A stretch of DNA of 64,000 nt from Methyloligella sp. (GTDB lineage Bacteria > Pseudomonadota > Alphaproteobacteria > Rhizobiales > HXMU1428-3). Each line of letters starts with the position of its first letter. The stretch's first letter is position 1. The notes below the pieces were generated by a model that saw nothing but the letters and a program-made list of their open reading frames with translations, was not told the DNA's origin and did no database searches. A program made the translations under genes and the position numbers. This document shows, in pieces, positions 18,616 to 28,340 of this stretch. The DNA is taken from assembly GCA_021604645.1 (NCBI GenBank), contig BQJJ01000005.1:1-64000 (forward strand), in the 5' to 3' direction.

Positions 18616-18728
18616 AATACTTTACTTACTATAACCGAAACAATTCTCATATCGAATACTCACATATAAAATTTAATTTTGACTGCAAAGGGTCAAAAGC
18701 AGAAACTTTACTAATTTATAAATCCATC

Positions 18729-18740
18729 TAGCAACCGCGC
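18729..18740. repeat. R2 element, 3' half only
   Basis: CTAG, CAAC, C and GCGC: the 3' half of an R2 hairpin without its 5' half. Its last base touches the stop codon of the MliC/SH3 gene. It would complete the half at 18105-18120. Confidence 0.5.
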
Positions 18741-19372
18741 TAGTTGCAGGTTTGGTAGGTGCCTTCTACGTATGTGCCGACTGAGCAGACGATGCCGCCC
18801 CAATGGTAGCCGATACGGCCGCGGTATTTGATTTTAAACCAGGGACGGTCCTGGAACATTTCGCCTGTTTTTTCTAGCAGAGTGATCCATTCACCTTCTC
18901 TTAAAGATGCTCTTTTCTTATATTGCTGGCCTGGTCCAGAGCGAACTATGCCGCCCCACGATTTTGCTTGCCTTGGAAAAGTAATTGACTCTCTACGAGG
19001 TTCATTATGATTGGAGCTCGTCACTTCTGTGCATTGATCATCAAATTCACCTTGGGTTCCAACAAGTGCTGTTTTTCCTTTTACATGCAAAACCCAATTG
19101 CCATTTGAATATTTTGAGCCTGAACCTGCCCTGACGCTAACTAACGTGATTTTGGGAGAGCTATCATGAGAAATTTTGGCGATTGAAACATCATTTTCCT
19201 CAAGATACTCGACAATGAGTGGAATGCCTTCATTACAGGTATATTCAACCGTTGCGGCTGATGCTTTTGAGGTTAAACCGAGTGAAAAACAAACACCAAG
19301 TACCGGCAAAGCAAGTTTTTTGCAAAGATGGCTTAAATCAAACTGTGTTTTTATTTTTCTGCTCGTGCCCAT
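18740..19372 (-). CDS. Secreted MliC-like and SH3-domain protein
   Basis: 210 residues from ATG 19372, which has a GGAAG ribosome site; the frame is open 12 codons further. Signal peptide about 1-39, ending 'SKASA'. Residues about 41-112 resemble the MliC/PliC lysozyme-inhibitor domain: 'EYTCNEGIPLIVEY', then 'GSGSKYSNGNWVLHVKG' in place of the SASGxxYxxxxxxxxxKG motif. Residues about 130-205 form a bacterial SH3-like domain ('SGPGQQYKKRASLREGE', 'WFKIKYRGRIGYHWG'). Likely a periplasmic or wall-associated protein, perhaps binding lysozyme or peptidoglycan. The function of the combination is not known to me. Confidence 0.85.
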   Translation of the reverse strand: MGTSRKIKTQFDLSHLCKKLALPVLGVCFSLGLTSKASAATVEYTCNEGIPLIVEYLEENDVSIAKISHDSSPKITLVSVRAGSGSKYSNGNWVLHVKGKTALVGTQGEFDDQCTEVTSSNHNEPRRESITFPRQAKSWGGIVRSGPGQQYKKRASLREGEWITLLEKTGEMFQDRPWFKIKYRGRIGYHWGGIVCSVGTYVEGTYQTCN

Positions 19373-19566
19373 AAACTTTCTTCCTTCATTTTTAAAAATC
19401 ACGCTCATAATTCAACCTAGATCTGGCCAAATCTGGCTAACCGATCAACATGAATAGCTTGAAGTTTAGAGAGCTCTTAGGTTTGGGGATAGGCTGAAAG
19501 GGCGATTTTTACATTAATTCTCTGTAATTTACGCGACAAATTGCCTTTTTTCAGCCTTTCGTCCAT

Positions 19567-19635
19567 GTGGACCCATAAAGTTGTTGGAAATTGGACTTAT
19601 TTTTAGTATAAAAAATAGAATTTCAATGGGTCCAC
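19567..19635. promoter_or_regulatory. Widely spaced perfect inverted repeat upstream of the MocR gene
   Basis: GTGGACCCAT (19567-19576) and ATGGGTCCAC (19626-19635) are perfect inverted copies, 59 bases centre to centre, in the divergent promoter region. The rest of the gap (19373-19781) shows nothing else. It could be a looping operator for the adjacent regulator or a long hairpin. Confidence 0.45.
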
Positions 19636-19781
19636 GGTTGATCAGTTCACCGCTAATTCCCAATTAAATCTTAAAAGTCTCACTATAAACCGAGATAAAC
19701 AAGAGTGAGACTAAATTAGAAGAATTTTTGCTGTGTTCATCATGAGAGGCGTCTCTCATCAAGTTTAAGGCCATATAAACC

Positions 19782-21503
19782 ATGTTAAAAGCTGCTGAAA
19801 ATGTAGCTCTCATGCTGAATGTGAATACCGGCAGGCCTTTGCAGGCGCAGCTTTTTGAACAAGTGCGCGCTATGATCATTGATGGACAGCTAACTTCAGG
19901 CACTCCCTTACCTGCAACCAGAGCTCTTAGTGAACAGCTTGGCGTTTCTCGAAATACTGTTGTTCTTGCTTATGATCGACTGCTTGAGGAAGGGTACATT
20001 GAGAGCAAACGTTCTATCGGTACTTTTGTTAGTGACGCTATTCCTGACAGTGGCCTGATACCACAAAGGCCAGATAGTGATCTGATACCACAAAATTTAG
20101 ACAATTCTTCCACCCAGTCTTCCTCTCAACCAGAAAATGAGACACAGGATTTATTGGCTGATCTGAAACAATTTGAAGCTGATGCTCAACTTTCAGACGA
20201 CATACAGACTTCTGAAGCAACATCCCTCCCCACTCCTTTATTTGAAACAAACTCCTATAGACAAGACCCATTGTTCATTGACTTTAAGCCTGGTGTACCG
20301 GATGTCGAAGCATTTCCGGCTCGCACGTGGCGGCGCCTCTTGAACCGTAAATTGACGCAAATCGATGATTATTATCATGAAGCTATGGATCCACTTGGTT
20401 CTTTTGATTTGCGGCGCGCCATAGCAGAACATCTCGGCCCTTCGCGCGGAATTATTGCTTCTGCTAGTGATGTTGTGATTGTTTCTAGTGCGCAAGAAGC
20501 ACGTGCTCTCCTTTCTCAATTGCTGCTGACGGAAGGTGCCCCGGCTTTGATGGAAGCGCCCGGCCCCGAAGGCATTGCTCAACTCTTTTCTTATTACAAA
20601 ACAAAAGTTTATGGTGTTGGTGTCGATGAAGACGGCTTGCAAACATCTGACTTACCTGAACATGAAGAGCTTTCTATTACGCCTTTAGAAAATAGTATTT
20701 TTCATCCCATAAATTCCAATGGCTTACCTCTTTCAAGCGGCATGGCTTATGTTACTCCCTCGCACCATTTTCCGCTTGGCGTGAGTATGGCTTTGTCTCG
20801 GCGCATTCAATTACTAGAGTGGGCTCATAAAACTGGCATCATGGTTGTTGAAGATGAGTCAACCAGTGACTTTCGTTATGGGGGCTCACCTCTCACCGCA
20901 CTTAAAGGGTTGGATAGTCGGTTAACCGGAAATGGTGAAGCTGATGCCGCTAGCTCTCCTGCCAGTAGTGGGCGCGTTATTTATCTAGGTGGTTTTAAAA
21001 AGTCACTTGGTATTCAAATTGGGTATTTAGTCGTACCTTCCTTCTTACTCCCTGCCTTGCATTCTCTTAAAACTCTCGGGTTTGGGACTGCTTCATGGCT
21101 TGAACAAGCAACTTTAGCTGAATTTATTGATAATGGTGCCTATGATCGGCATTTGCGTAAATTGCGCAAAAAATGTAAAGAAAAACGCGATCTTCTGATT
21201 TCACTCCTTACCAAACATTTTGGTGACGATATTGACCTTTCTGGTATCGAGGGGGGATTGCATTTGATCTGGAATTTACCAAAAAAATTTGGAACGGCTG
21301 ACGCTGTTTCTAAAAGAATGTTAGAAACTCACAAAATTGGCCTCTATTGCGTGCAATCTGGCGGTTCAACTGTTGTGACACAAAGTGAAATTAATGAACA
21401 AGCCTTGATATTTGGCTATTCATCACTGGCACTTGAAGATATTGAAACTGGTGTTTTGAAACTAGCTGCTGAAATTAAAAAAGAAAATGGAACGGAACAC
21501 TAA
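19782..21503 (+). CDS. MocR/PdxR-type regulator (GntR helix-turn-helix plus aminotransferase domain)
   Basis: 573 residues. The N-terminal GntR winged helix (about 15-85) includes 'LPATRALSEQLGVSRNTVVLAYDRL'. A linker of some 80 residues rich in Ser, Gln, Asp and Pro contains a near-duplicate 'QRPDSDLIPQ' stretch. The C-terminal half is a fold-type I aminotransferase-like domain with 'DESTSDFRYGGSPL' and a Lys in 'GGFKKSLGIQIGYLV' at the PLP-lysine position. MocR proteins use PLP as an effector, often controlling vitamin B6 or amino-acid genes. The target here cannot be told. The linker is longer than usual. Confidence 0.92.
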   Translation: MLKAAENVALMLNVNTGRPLQAQLFEQVRAMIIDGQLTSGTPLPATRALSEQLGVSRNTVVLAYDRLLEEGYIESKRSIGTFVSDAIPDSGLIPQRPDSDLIPQNLDNSSTQSSSQPENETQDLLADLKQFEADAQLSDDIQTSEATSLPTPLFETNSYRQDPLFIDFKPGVPDVEAFPARTWRRLLNRKLTQIDDYYHEAMDPLGSFDLRRAIAEHLGPSRGIIASASDVVIVSSAQEARALLSQLLLTEGAPALMEAPGPEGIAQLFSYYKTKVYGVGVDEDGLQTSDLPEHEELSITPLENSIFHPINSNGLPLSSGMAYVTPSHHFPLGVSMALSRRIQLLEWAHKTGIMVVEDESTSDFRYGGSPLTALKGLDSRLTGNGEADAASSPASSGRVIYLGGFKKSLGIQIGYLVVPSFLLPALHSLKTLGFGTASWLEQATLAEFIDNGAYDRHLRKLRKKCKEKRDLLISLLTKHFGDDIDLSGIEGGLHLIWNLPKKFGTADAVSKRMLETHKIGLYCVQSGGSTVVTQSEINEQALIFGYSSLALEDIETGVLKLAAEIKKENGTEH

Positions 21504-21539
21504 AATGATGGGTAACAACCATATTATAGGAGCGTTTGT

Positions 21540-23537
21540 ATGAGTGGTAGTCTTATTGAAATTGGGCTCGGTGCAACCAGCCTTTCATTGATCATTGCTA
21601 TTGCCTCAATGGTACTAGCTTTTCTCTCGCTTTATCGAGGTGCGCCTTCATTTTTGCATTCAGCTCGTCATGGCATGATTTTAATTGCCGTACTGACTAC
21701 AATTGGCTGCTTTACAATCATTTGGTCTTTTGTGATTAAAGATTTTTCTGTTTTGTATGTGGCGCAGAATTCAAACAGTCAGCTCCCTCTTCTTTATCGC
21801 CTCACGGCTCTTTGGGGTGCCCATGAAGGGTCACTGATGTTGTGGCTATGGTATTTGGCAACATTTTCAGCTATTGCTGTTTATGTTCACTGGAAAAGCC
21901 ACCCGCTTTCAATGCCCTATGTGATTATGACATTGGCGGGACTACAAATTGGTTTTATGGTCTTTATTCTCTTTCTCTCGAACCCGTTTATTGAAGTGCA
22001 CCCAGCGCTGCCTGATGGACGAGACCTGAACCCCTTATTACAAGACCCTGGGCTCGCTTTTCACCCACCGACGCTTTACATGGGTTATGTAGCTTTTTCT
22101 ATTCCTTTTGCCTTCGCGATTGCCGCATTGGCACGCGGGCAATCTGGGCGTGAATGGGTTGTGACAACTCGTCGTTGGACCTTATTTGCCTGGGTTACGC
22201 TTACCAGTGGTATTTTACTTGGTGGCTATTGGGCCTATTATGAACTTGGTTGGGGTGGTTATTGGGCTTGGGACCCGGTTGAAAATGCGTCTCTTATGCC
22301 TTGGCTTACCGGAACAGCCTTTTTACATTCAATTATGGCACAAGACCAACGTAACTTATTTCAAACCTGGAATGTGTTCCTGGTGATCACAACTTTTGCC
22401 CTCTCATTACTAGGAACATTCCTTGTACGTTCGGGCGTTCTTACTTCTGTGCATTCTTTTGCTGCCGACCCGGGACGCGGGGCTTATATTCTAGGCTTCT
22501 TGGTTGTGGTTTCGGTTATTGCTTATGGATTGTTGGTTTGGCGTGGACACCGCCTCATCGGGCCACACAAAGTTTCGAGCCTGATATCACGCGAGTCAGC
22601 TTTATTATATAATAATCTGTTGTTTGTAGCCGCTGCTATCATCGTTTTAACCGGCACGCTTTATCCGCTTGCGATTGAAGTATTAACGGGCGAGCGGGTT
22701 TCAGTAGCTGCTCCTTACTTTAACAAGGTGATGGCGCCTGTGATGCTCGGTATTGTGTTACTCATGGGACTTGGCCCCCTCATCCCCTGGCGCAAATCAA
22801 GCTACAAGAAAATGCAACAACAATTCACTATACCATTTGGTTTGGCCGTTCTTATCGCCGTGGTTGCTTATTTCCTTGGTGCGACAGATGTAATCGCAAT
22901 GATTGCCATTGGCTTGGTTGGATTTGTGTTTGCAGCGACGTTTATGGATATTTTTGGTGCGGTGAAAGCCCACATGAAAGTAACAGAACGAAGCTGGTTT
23001 TCTAGTCTTTCTATTTTGGCTGGAAATAACCAACGCCGTTATGGTGGTTTTATTGTTCACCTTGGCACATTGGTTCTGATCATTGGTGTTATTGGGTCTG
23101 CCTTCTTTAAGGAAGAAGCAACGGTTAACATGAAACCTGGTGATCAAGTTGTAAGTGGTCCTTATACCCTGACTTACAAAACAATCGTTCCGCAAAAGGG
23201 ACCTAATTATACTGAGCGCATGGCGTTTTTCGAATGGAAAAAGCAAGACGGCACAACCGGTACGCTTACGCCATCAAAACGCAATTACCCTGTAACACAA
23301 ACGGTGACAACTGAGGCGTCAATCCTCTCAACTCTCGTTGGTGATCTTTATGTCGTACTTGGAAACGAGCATGGTAAAGGTGAAGTGACGACACGTGTCT
23401 TTTGGAACCCGTTGGTCAATTGGGTTTGGATTGGCTGGATGATCGTTTTACTTGGCGTTCTGTTTGCTATGACCAAGCGGGCTCCTAAAATTGTATCAAC
23501 CCCGAATAAAAAACCAACTGAAGAGGTTATGGCGTAA
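21540..23537 (+). CDS. ccmF: Cytochrome c heme lyase subunit CcmF
   Basis: 665 residues, a multi-spanning membrane protein. It attaches heme, delivered by CcmE, to apocytochrome c together with CcmH/CcmI. The tryptophan-rich heme-handling signature 'WGGYWAWDPVENASLMPW' is present, as is 'LWGAHEGSLMLW' upstream. The ribosome site AGGAG is well placed. It is the first of ccmF-ccmG-ccmH-ccmI, and the following gene starts immediately after its stop. Confidence 0.97.
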   Translation: MSGSLIEIGLGATSLSLIIAIASMVLAFLSLYRGAPSFLHSARHGMILIAVLTTIGCFTIIWSFVIKDFSVLYVAQNSNSQLPLLYRLTALWGAHEGSLMLWLWYLATFSAIAVYVHWKSHPLSMPYVIMTLAGLQIGFMVFILFLSNPFIEVHPALPDGRDLNPLLQDPGLAFHPPTLYMGYVAFSIPFAFAIAALARGQSGREWVVTTRRWTLFAWVTLTSGILLGGYWAYYELGWGGYWAWDPVENASLMPWLTGTAFLHSIMAQDQRNLFQTWNVFLVITTFALSLLGTFLVRSGVLTSVHSFAADPGRGAYILGFLVVVSVIAYGLLVWRGHRLIGPHKVSSLISRESALLYNNLLFVAAAIIVLTGTLYPLAIEVLTGERVSVAAPYFNKVMAPVMLGIVLLMGLGPLIPWRKSSYKKMQQQFTIPFGLAVLIAVVAYFLGATDVIAMIAIGLVGFVFAATFMDIFGAVKAHMKVTERSWFSSLSILAGNNQRRYGGFIVHLGTLVLIIGVIGSAFFKEEATVNMKPGDQVVSGPYTLTYKTIVPQKGPNYTERMAFFEWKKQDGTTGTLTPSKRNYPVTQTVTTEASILSTLVGDLYVVLGNEHGKGEVTTRVFWNPLVNWVWIGWMIVLLGVLFAMTKRAPKIVSTPNKKPTEEVMA

Positions 23538-24122
23538 ATGACGACACATCCTCAAACAACTAAAGCTCAAAAGGCTGAAACTCAAAAGACGGTTGCCTGG
23601 TGGCAGTTTGCCCTTATTGGGGTGATGATCATGATGTTCATTCTGTTTGCCGCTGGATTGGGACGGGATTCTAAATTTATTCCGTCGCCATTAATTGGCA
23701 AACCAGCTTATGATTTTAACTTGAAGCAACTTGGTGCTGAAAAACAGATCAAGCTTTCTGACTATAAGGGCAAGATTGTTGTTTTAAACTTTTGGGCGTC
23801 TTGGTGTGTGACATGCCGTGAGGAGCATCACGTTTTGCTTGAAAGCTCCAAAGCAGTCCAGCCTTCTGGAAAAGTTCAATTTATCGGAGTGAACAGTAAG
23901 GATACTGATAAGGCAGCTTTTGGTTTCATGGATAAACGCGGGCATTTCCCTTACCCTTCTGTTATCGACAGACAAGGTCGTTTAGCACTTGAATATGGTG
24001 TTTATGGCATGCCTGAAACATTTTTTATCAATAAAAATGGAGTGATTGCAGCCAAGCATATTGGGGCGTTAACGCATAAAATTCTAGCGGATAAATTGAA
24101 ACAAGCGGAGGCCCTTCAATGA
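23538..24122 (+). CDS. ccmG: Thiol:disulfide interchange protein CcmG (DsbE)
   Basis: 194 residues. A single N-terminal membrane anchor (about 22-42) and a periplasmic thioredoxin fold with active site W-C-V-T-C in 'NFWASWCVTCREEH' and the cis-Pro motif 'GVYGMPETFFI'. It keeps the CxxCH cysteines of apocytochrome c reduced for heme attachment. It begins at the base after the ccmF stop and overlaps ccmH by 4 nt. Confidence 0.95.
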   Translation: MTTHPQTTKAQKAETQKTVAWWQFALIGVMIMMFILFAAGLGRDSKFIPSPLIGKPAYDFNLKQLGAEKQIKLSDYKGKIVVLNFWASWCVTCREEHHVLLESSKAVQPSGKVQFIGVNSKDTDKAAFGFMDKRGHFPYPSVIDRQGRLALEYGVYGMPETFFINKNGVIAAKHIGALTHKILADKLKQAEALQ

Positions 24123-24640
24123 GATTTTTAATTGCTTTTGTTTGCATTAGTTTGAGTTTGTCTTTAGCACCAGCCTCCCTCTTTGCAGCTGAAACGGTAA
24201 AAGACACTGTTTCCAAAAAAGAGCCGGAAGTTAAAGTTGAAAGCGAACTTGAGAAGAAGTTACGCTTTGTTGCCAGCATGCTGCGATGCCCTGTTTGTCA
24301 GGGAGAGAGCGTTTATGACAGCCATGCGGATGTGGCTGTTGAAATGAAACGCTTGATCCGTGAGAAAATTGAAGCTGGTGAAACTGCTGAAGAGATTTTG
24401 ACCTATTTCAAAGACCGCTATGGAAATTTCGTCCTAATGGAACCTCCGGCTGAGGGATTACATTGGGTCATTTGGGTGTTCCCTATTTTTATGGCCTTGC
24501 TTGGAGGCTTGTTCCTTTTTCAAAACCTGAGAACTGGCGCAAAAGATTTACAACAAACCAAACTTGATGATTTTGACGGGCAAGAAACGACCGATGATAA
24601 TTCATCTGAAGTGAGCGACATTAAGGAGCTGCGTTTATGA
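24119..24640 (+). CDS. ccmH: Cytochrome c maturation protein CcmH (CycL)
   Basis: 173 residues. Signal peptide at the start, then the defining motif 'LRCPVCQGESVYDSHADVA' with its redox Cys pair, and a C-terminal membrane segment ('WVIWVFPIFMALLGGLFLF'). The acidic C-terminal tail is in the cytoplasm. It overlaps ccmG and ccmI by 4 nt each (ATGA), so translation is coupled. Confidence 0.95.
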   Translation: MRFLIAFVCISLSLSLAPASLFAAETVKDTVSKKEPEVKVESELEKKLRFVASMLRCPVCQGESVYDSHADVAVEMKRLIREKIEAGETAEEILTYFKDRYGNFVLMEPPAEGLHWVIWVFPIFMALLGGLFLFQNLRTGAKDLQQTKLDDFDGQETTDDNSSEVSDIKELRL

Positions 24641-25545
24641 GTGCGTTGATTAGCATTTTAGCCCTTGGAGGCTTATCGCTCTTTATTATGTTAGTTCCAT
24701 TGTGGCAGCGCCGCTCTGACCGCTCGCTTGGAACTGGCATTGAGACCAATGACCTTTCCGTTCAGTGGGAAAGTGAAAAGGACCGTCTGGTTAAGGAGCA
24801 AAATGACCTGGACGTTGCCCTAGCTGAAGGAAAAATTACCGAAAAAACTCACAAAGTTGAACGTGAGCAGGTGATGGAAGATGCGAAACGAGCGCTAAAT
24901 AAACTGCGACAGGCGCGCAGTATGAGCGAAAAACTTGCAACCAGAGCTCATCATAAGCCTCGGTCTTATCCGAGCTATGGGCTTGGATTTGCTGCTTCAA
25001 TTTTAGTAGCTACAGCCGCTCTTACTTTTCACCTGAATGGCCAAGATATTGTTCGTAAATTAAGCCCACAAGAAGTGGCGCAAAACACGACAACGCCAGA
25101 CATTAAAAAGATGGTCGCAACTTTAGAAAAACGAGTTACTGAAGGGGGAGGGAGCAAACAAGAGCGATTGATGTTAGCGCGCTCATTCCTTGTTCTTGGA
25201 CGCAAGGCCGACTCTATCAAACTTTACAAAAAAATCGTTGCTGAAAATAAGGGGGAGGTTAGCGCTCTTATGGCACTTGGTGAAATTCATTTTAATTCAA
25301 AAGAAAAGCAAGACCAATCAGAGGCGCTTAAATACTTCAATCAGGCGCTTGATGCAGAGCCAGATAAACCTGAAGCGCTTTGGTATAAATCTCTTGCTTT
25401 GATCCGTGACAGGAAAATTGAAGAATCACGCAAGATACTAACGCGGTTAAAGGTCGTCGCTAAAGATAATAAAAAGGCACAAGATGCGGTGACGCAACTT
25501 CTCGCCGAACTGGATAAAAATCGGGCTAAGCCCTTAGAAAAATGA
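24637..25545 (+). CDS. ccmI: Cytochrome c maturation protein CcmI (CycH)
   Basis: 302 residues. Two membrane segments (about 5-22 and 110-128) separated by a charged cytoplasmic loop with leucine-zipper character, then a periplasmic TPR-rich domain ('ALMALGEIHFNSKEKQDQSE', 'ALWYKSLALIRDRKIEES'). CcmI chaperones apocytochromes to CcmF/CcmH. It is the last of the four overlapping genes and is followed by a 110-base gap before hemA. Confidence 0.92.
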   Translation: MSALISILALGGLSLFIMLVPLWQRRSDRSLGTGIETNDLSVQWESEKDRLVKEQNDLDVALAEGKITEKTHKVEREQVMEDAKRALNKLRQARSMSEKLATRAHHKPRSYPSYGLGFAASILVATAALTFHLNGQDIVRKLSPQEVAQNTTTPDIKKMVATLEKRVTEGGGSKQERLMLARSFLVLGRKADSIKLYKKIVAENKGEVSALMALGEIHFNSKEKQDQSEALKYFNQALDAEPDKPEALWYKSLALIRDRKIEESRKILTRLKVVAKDNKKAQDAVTQLLAELDKNRAKPLEK

Positions 25546-25655
25546 AACTAAGGAAAAATGAAACCAAAAGAGTAGAGCAAACAAGAAGCCAAAATTTTTA
25601 AATTTTACTTCATAGCTCACAAAGACTGCTCTATTGGGGTTAGAAAGGAAATATC

Positions 25656-26909
25656 ATGTTTCACTATGATCAGTGTCTTGAGGACCATATCAAGTCACTT
25701 CAAGATGAGGGGCGTTACCGTGTCTTTTTAGACCTGGAGCGAATTGTTGGCCAATATCCAAAAGCTTACAATTTTGGTGACTATACATCTGTTGATGGAA
25801 AGTGCCCTCGTAACACACTGGAACCTTTGAGTGATATTACCGTTTGGTGCTCTAATGATTATCTTGGAATGGGACAGCATCCTGATGTTTTGACCTCCAT
25901 GAAAGATGCTATTGATCGCATGGGCGCTGGTGCCGGCGGAACGCGCAATATTTCAGGAAATCATCACCTGATTGTTGAACTGGAGAAAGAACTGGCGGAC
26001 CTTCATGATAAGGAAGCAGCTCTTGTATTCTCTTCTGGATATGTGGCGAACGAATCTACCTTGAGCACCCTTTCTAAACTTTTACCTGGCTGCGTGATGA
26101 TTTCTGATGAACTCAACCATGCTTCAATGATCCAGGGTATCCTGCATGGTAAAGCCGAGAAGCGGGTTTTCCGTCATAATGACCTTGAACACCTGGAAGA
26201 AATTTTAAAAGAAATAGACCCTAACCGCCCGAAATTACTAGCTTTTGAGAGTGTTTATTCCATGGATGGGGATATTTGCCCTATGAAGGAAATTTTGGAT
26301 TTAGCGGAAAAATATAACGCCTTTACTTACCTTGATGAAGTTCATGCTGTTGGTATGTATGGACCAAGAGGCGGTGGTATTGCAGACCGCGAAGGGCTGA
26401 TGGATCGTGTTGATATCATCCAAGGGACACTGGCCAAGGCTTATGGTGTTATTGGTGGTTATATTTCCGGTAAAAGCTCAACAATCGATGCTATTCGTAG
26501 TTATGCAAGTGGATTTATCTTTACTACAACACTCCCACCGGCTGTTGCTTCTGGTGCTTTAACAAGTGTACGTCATTTAAAAGACTCGGACGCTGAGCGC
26601 AAATTACAACAAGAACGTGCGTCAGAACTGCGAACTCTTTTATCTGAGGCTGAGATTCCCTATATAGATAGTGTGACACACATTGTTCCTGTGTTGGTAG
26701 GAGATCCTGTGCTTTGTAAGGAAGTTTCGGATCGACTGCTTGGTCAATTTGGTATGTATATTCAACCAATTAACTACCCGACTGTGCCACGTGGCACTGA
26801 ACGTTTGCGTATTACACCTGGGCCTCTTCATTCCAGTGAAATGCTGAAAGAGCTGGTCTCAGCCCTTTCAAAAATTTGGTCTGAAATAAAACTGCCCAGA
26901 GCCGCATAA
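25656..26909 (+). CDS. hemA: 5-aminolevulinate synthase
   Basis: 417 residues. It condenses glycine and succinyl-CoA to 5-aminolevulinate, the C4 route of heme synthesis typical of alphaproteobacteria. The PLP lysine is about K261 in '[13 protein letters not shown]'. '[15 protein letters not shown]' and '[15 protein letters not shown]' are further signatures. A short insertion ('[10 protein letters not shown]') after the N-terminal region makes it slightly longer than usual. AAGGAA ribosome site. It sits between two cytochrome c maturation genes. Confidence 0.97.
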   Translation: MFHYDQCLEDHIKSLQDEGRYRVFLDLERIVGQYPKAYNFGDYTSVDGKCPRNTLEPLSDITVWCSNDYLGMGQHPDVLTSMKDAIDRMGAGAGGTRNISGNHHLIVELEKELADLHDKEAALVFSSGYVANESTLSTLSKLLPGCVMISDELNHASMIQGILHGKAEKRVFRHNDLEHLEEILKEIDPNRPKLLAFESVYSMDGDICPMKEILDLAEKYNAFTYLDEVHAVGMYGPRGGGIADREGLMDRVDIIQGTLAKAYGVIGGYISGKSSTIDAIRSYASGFIFTTTLPPAVASGALTSVRHLKDSDAERKLQQERASELRTLLSEAEIPYIDSVTHIVPVLVGDPVLCKEVSDRLLGQFGMYIQPINYPTVPRGTERLRITPGPLHSSEMLKELVSALSKIWSEIKLPRAA

Positions 26910-26950
26910 ATTGTGCTGCTAAATAGATTGCTTTAAGAGAGGTTTGATAA

Positions 26951-27394
26951 ATGACTAGAAAGAAAAAACGTGCCGTGGTGATCGCAGGTGCTTTAACACT
27001 TCTTTTTGTCAGTGTTGGTCTTGTTGCTTTTGCATTTAAAGATAATTTGGTCTTTTTTCTCACACCAACTGATGTCGTGGCTGGAAAAGCAAAAGGAGCA
27101 ACCAAACTCCGCATTGGCGGGATGGTTGAAAACGGCTCTTTAAAGCGCCTTGAAGATGGTTTGACCGTTTCTTTTGAAGTTACAGACTTTAGCCATTCTA
27201 TTCCAGTAACTTATACCGGCCTTTTGCCTAATTTATTTAAGGAAGGGCAAGGGGTTATTGCTGAAGGGTCTTTTGAAGAAAATGGCAAATTCAAAGCTAA
27301 GACCATTCTTGCTAAGCATGATGAAAAGTATGTTCCGCGTGAATTACAGGACACAATGAAGAAAAAACCGAAAGCGGAGACCACGAGCTACTAA
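26951..27394 (+). CDS. ccmE: Cytochrome c maturation heme chaperone CcmE
   Basis: 147 residues. One N-terminal membrane anchor (about 8-30) and a periplasmic OB-fold. The covalent heme-binding His is about H123 in 'LAKHDEKYVPRE'. In most relatives ccmE is placed with ccmF/ccmH. Here it follows hemA by 41 nt, so heme synthesis and heme delivery may be co-expressed. Confidence 0.96.
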   Translation: MTRKKKRAVVIAGALTLLFVSVGLVAFAFKDNLVFFLTPTDVVAGKAKGATKLRIGGMVENGSLKRLEDGLTVSFEVTDFSHSIPVTYTGLLPNLFKEGQGVIAEGSFEENGKFKAKTILAKHDEKYVPRELQDTMKKKPKAETTSY

Positions 27395-27433
27395 TTTTCC
27401 ATGTAAATTCTTATATAAAAGATATATCTTAAA

Positions 27434-27447
27434 TTGACATAGATCAA
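27434..27447. promoter_or_regulatory. FNR/FixK-type box upstream of fnrL
   Basis: TTGACATAGATCAA fits the TTGAY-N4-RTCAA anaerobox pattern. It is 50 bases before the fnrL start, suggesting autoregulation or control by another Crp/Fnr protein. Confidence 0.7.
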
Positions 27448-27496
27448 TAATATCGTGCAAAGTAAGTTAAGCTTTCGCGCATATATAGGAATGAAT

Positions 27497-28264
27497 ATGC
27501 ATAATAAAAATGTTGTCCCTTTTATTACTGAAAAATCTGATTGCGGGTCTGATCATCCTGTATGCCAAGCGTGCGAAGTTCGCGCTTGTGGCATGTGTTC
27601 TGAGTTGAATACAGATACACTTCAAGAATTGCGCAAAATTACCCGCACAAAAGAATATAAGGCGGGTGAGCAGATTTTTTGTGATGAAGAGCCAACAGAA
27701 AATTATGCAACTATTAAAAGTGGTATTGTTAAACTTTCTAAAATTCTCCCGGATGGCCGCCAACAAACAATTGGCCTTGGATTTCCGCCAGATTTTATTG
27801 GCCGCGCTTTTAAAGATAAAAACTCATCATTTGCCAGCGCTCTCACTGATGTCACTGTTTGCACGTTTCCGCGTGAGCTCTTTAATGATTATTTAAAATC
27901 CACACCTAGCCTTGAACATAAGCTGTTTGAGCTAACATTAAATGAGCTTGATTCTGCGCGTGAATGGATGCTGATGCTTGGCCGCATGACTGCGCTTGAA
28001 AAAGTTGCTGCTCTGTTGCTTGATTTTTCTGACCGTTTACACAAAGCCCGTTTATTGCAAGGCTTGGATAGTGAGAAGAATAATTTTGAGCTCCTGCTTA
28101 CCAGAGCTGAGATTTCAGACTTTCTTGGCTTAACTATTGAGACGGTCAGCCGTCAGTTTTCTACACTCAAACAAAAAAATCTGATTGCTATTAAAAACCA
28201 AAGGTTTATCGACATTCTAGATCGCCCTGCTCTTGATATACTTGCCGGACATGAAAATTATTAA
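27497..28264 (+). CDS. fnrL: Crp/Fnr family oxygen-responsive regulator (FnrL type)
   Basis: 255 residues. N-terminal cysteines at 16, 23, 26, 31 and 34 ('CQACEVRACGMC') and one in the central part ('TVCTFPREL') can hold an oxygen-labile 4Fe-4S cluster. A cNMP-like beta-roll is followed by a helix-turn-helix with 'SDFLGLTIETVSRQF', where E, S and R are the FNR residues reading TTGAT half-sites. The frame is open to GTG 27455 and ATG 27491. ATG 27497 has AGGA at the best distance. FNR boxes lie in front of this gene and of ccoN, and the product probably activates the cco genes at low oxygen. Confidence 0.92.
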   Translation: MHNKNVVPFITEKSDCGSDHPVCQACEVRACGMCSELNTDTLQELRKITRTKEYKAGEQIFCDEEPTENYATIKSGIVKLSKILPDGRQQTIGLGFPPDFIGRAFKDKNSSFASALTDVTVCTFPRELFNDYLKSTPSLEHKLFELTLNELDSAREWMLMLGRMTALEKVAALLLDFSDRLHKARLLQGLDSEKNNFELLLTRAEISDFLGLTIETVSRQFSTLKQKNLIAIKNQRFIDILDRPALDILAGHENY

Positions 28265-28340
28265 CCCATCTTTTTAATGCATCAATCTGCATCAGTCTCA
28301 CTTTTTTCTATTCTTTAAGTGAGCGATCTATTTTTGGCAT

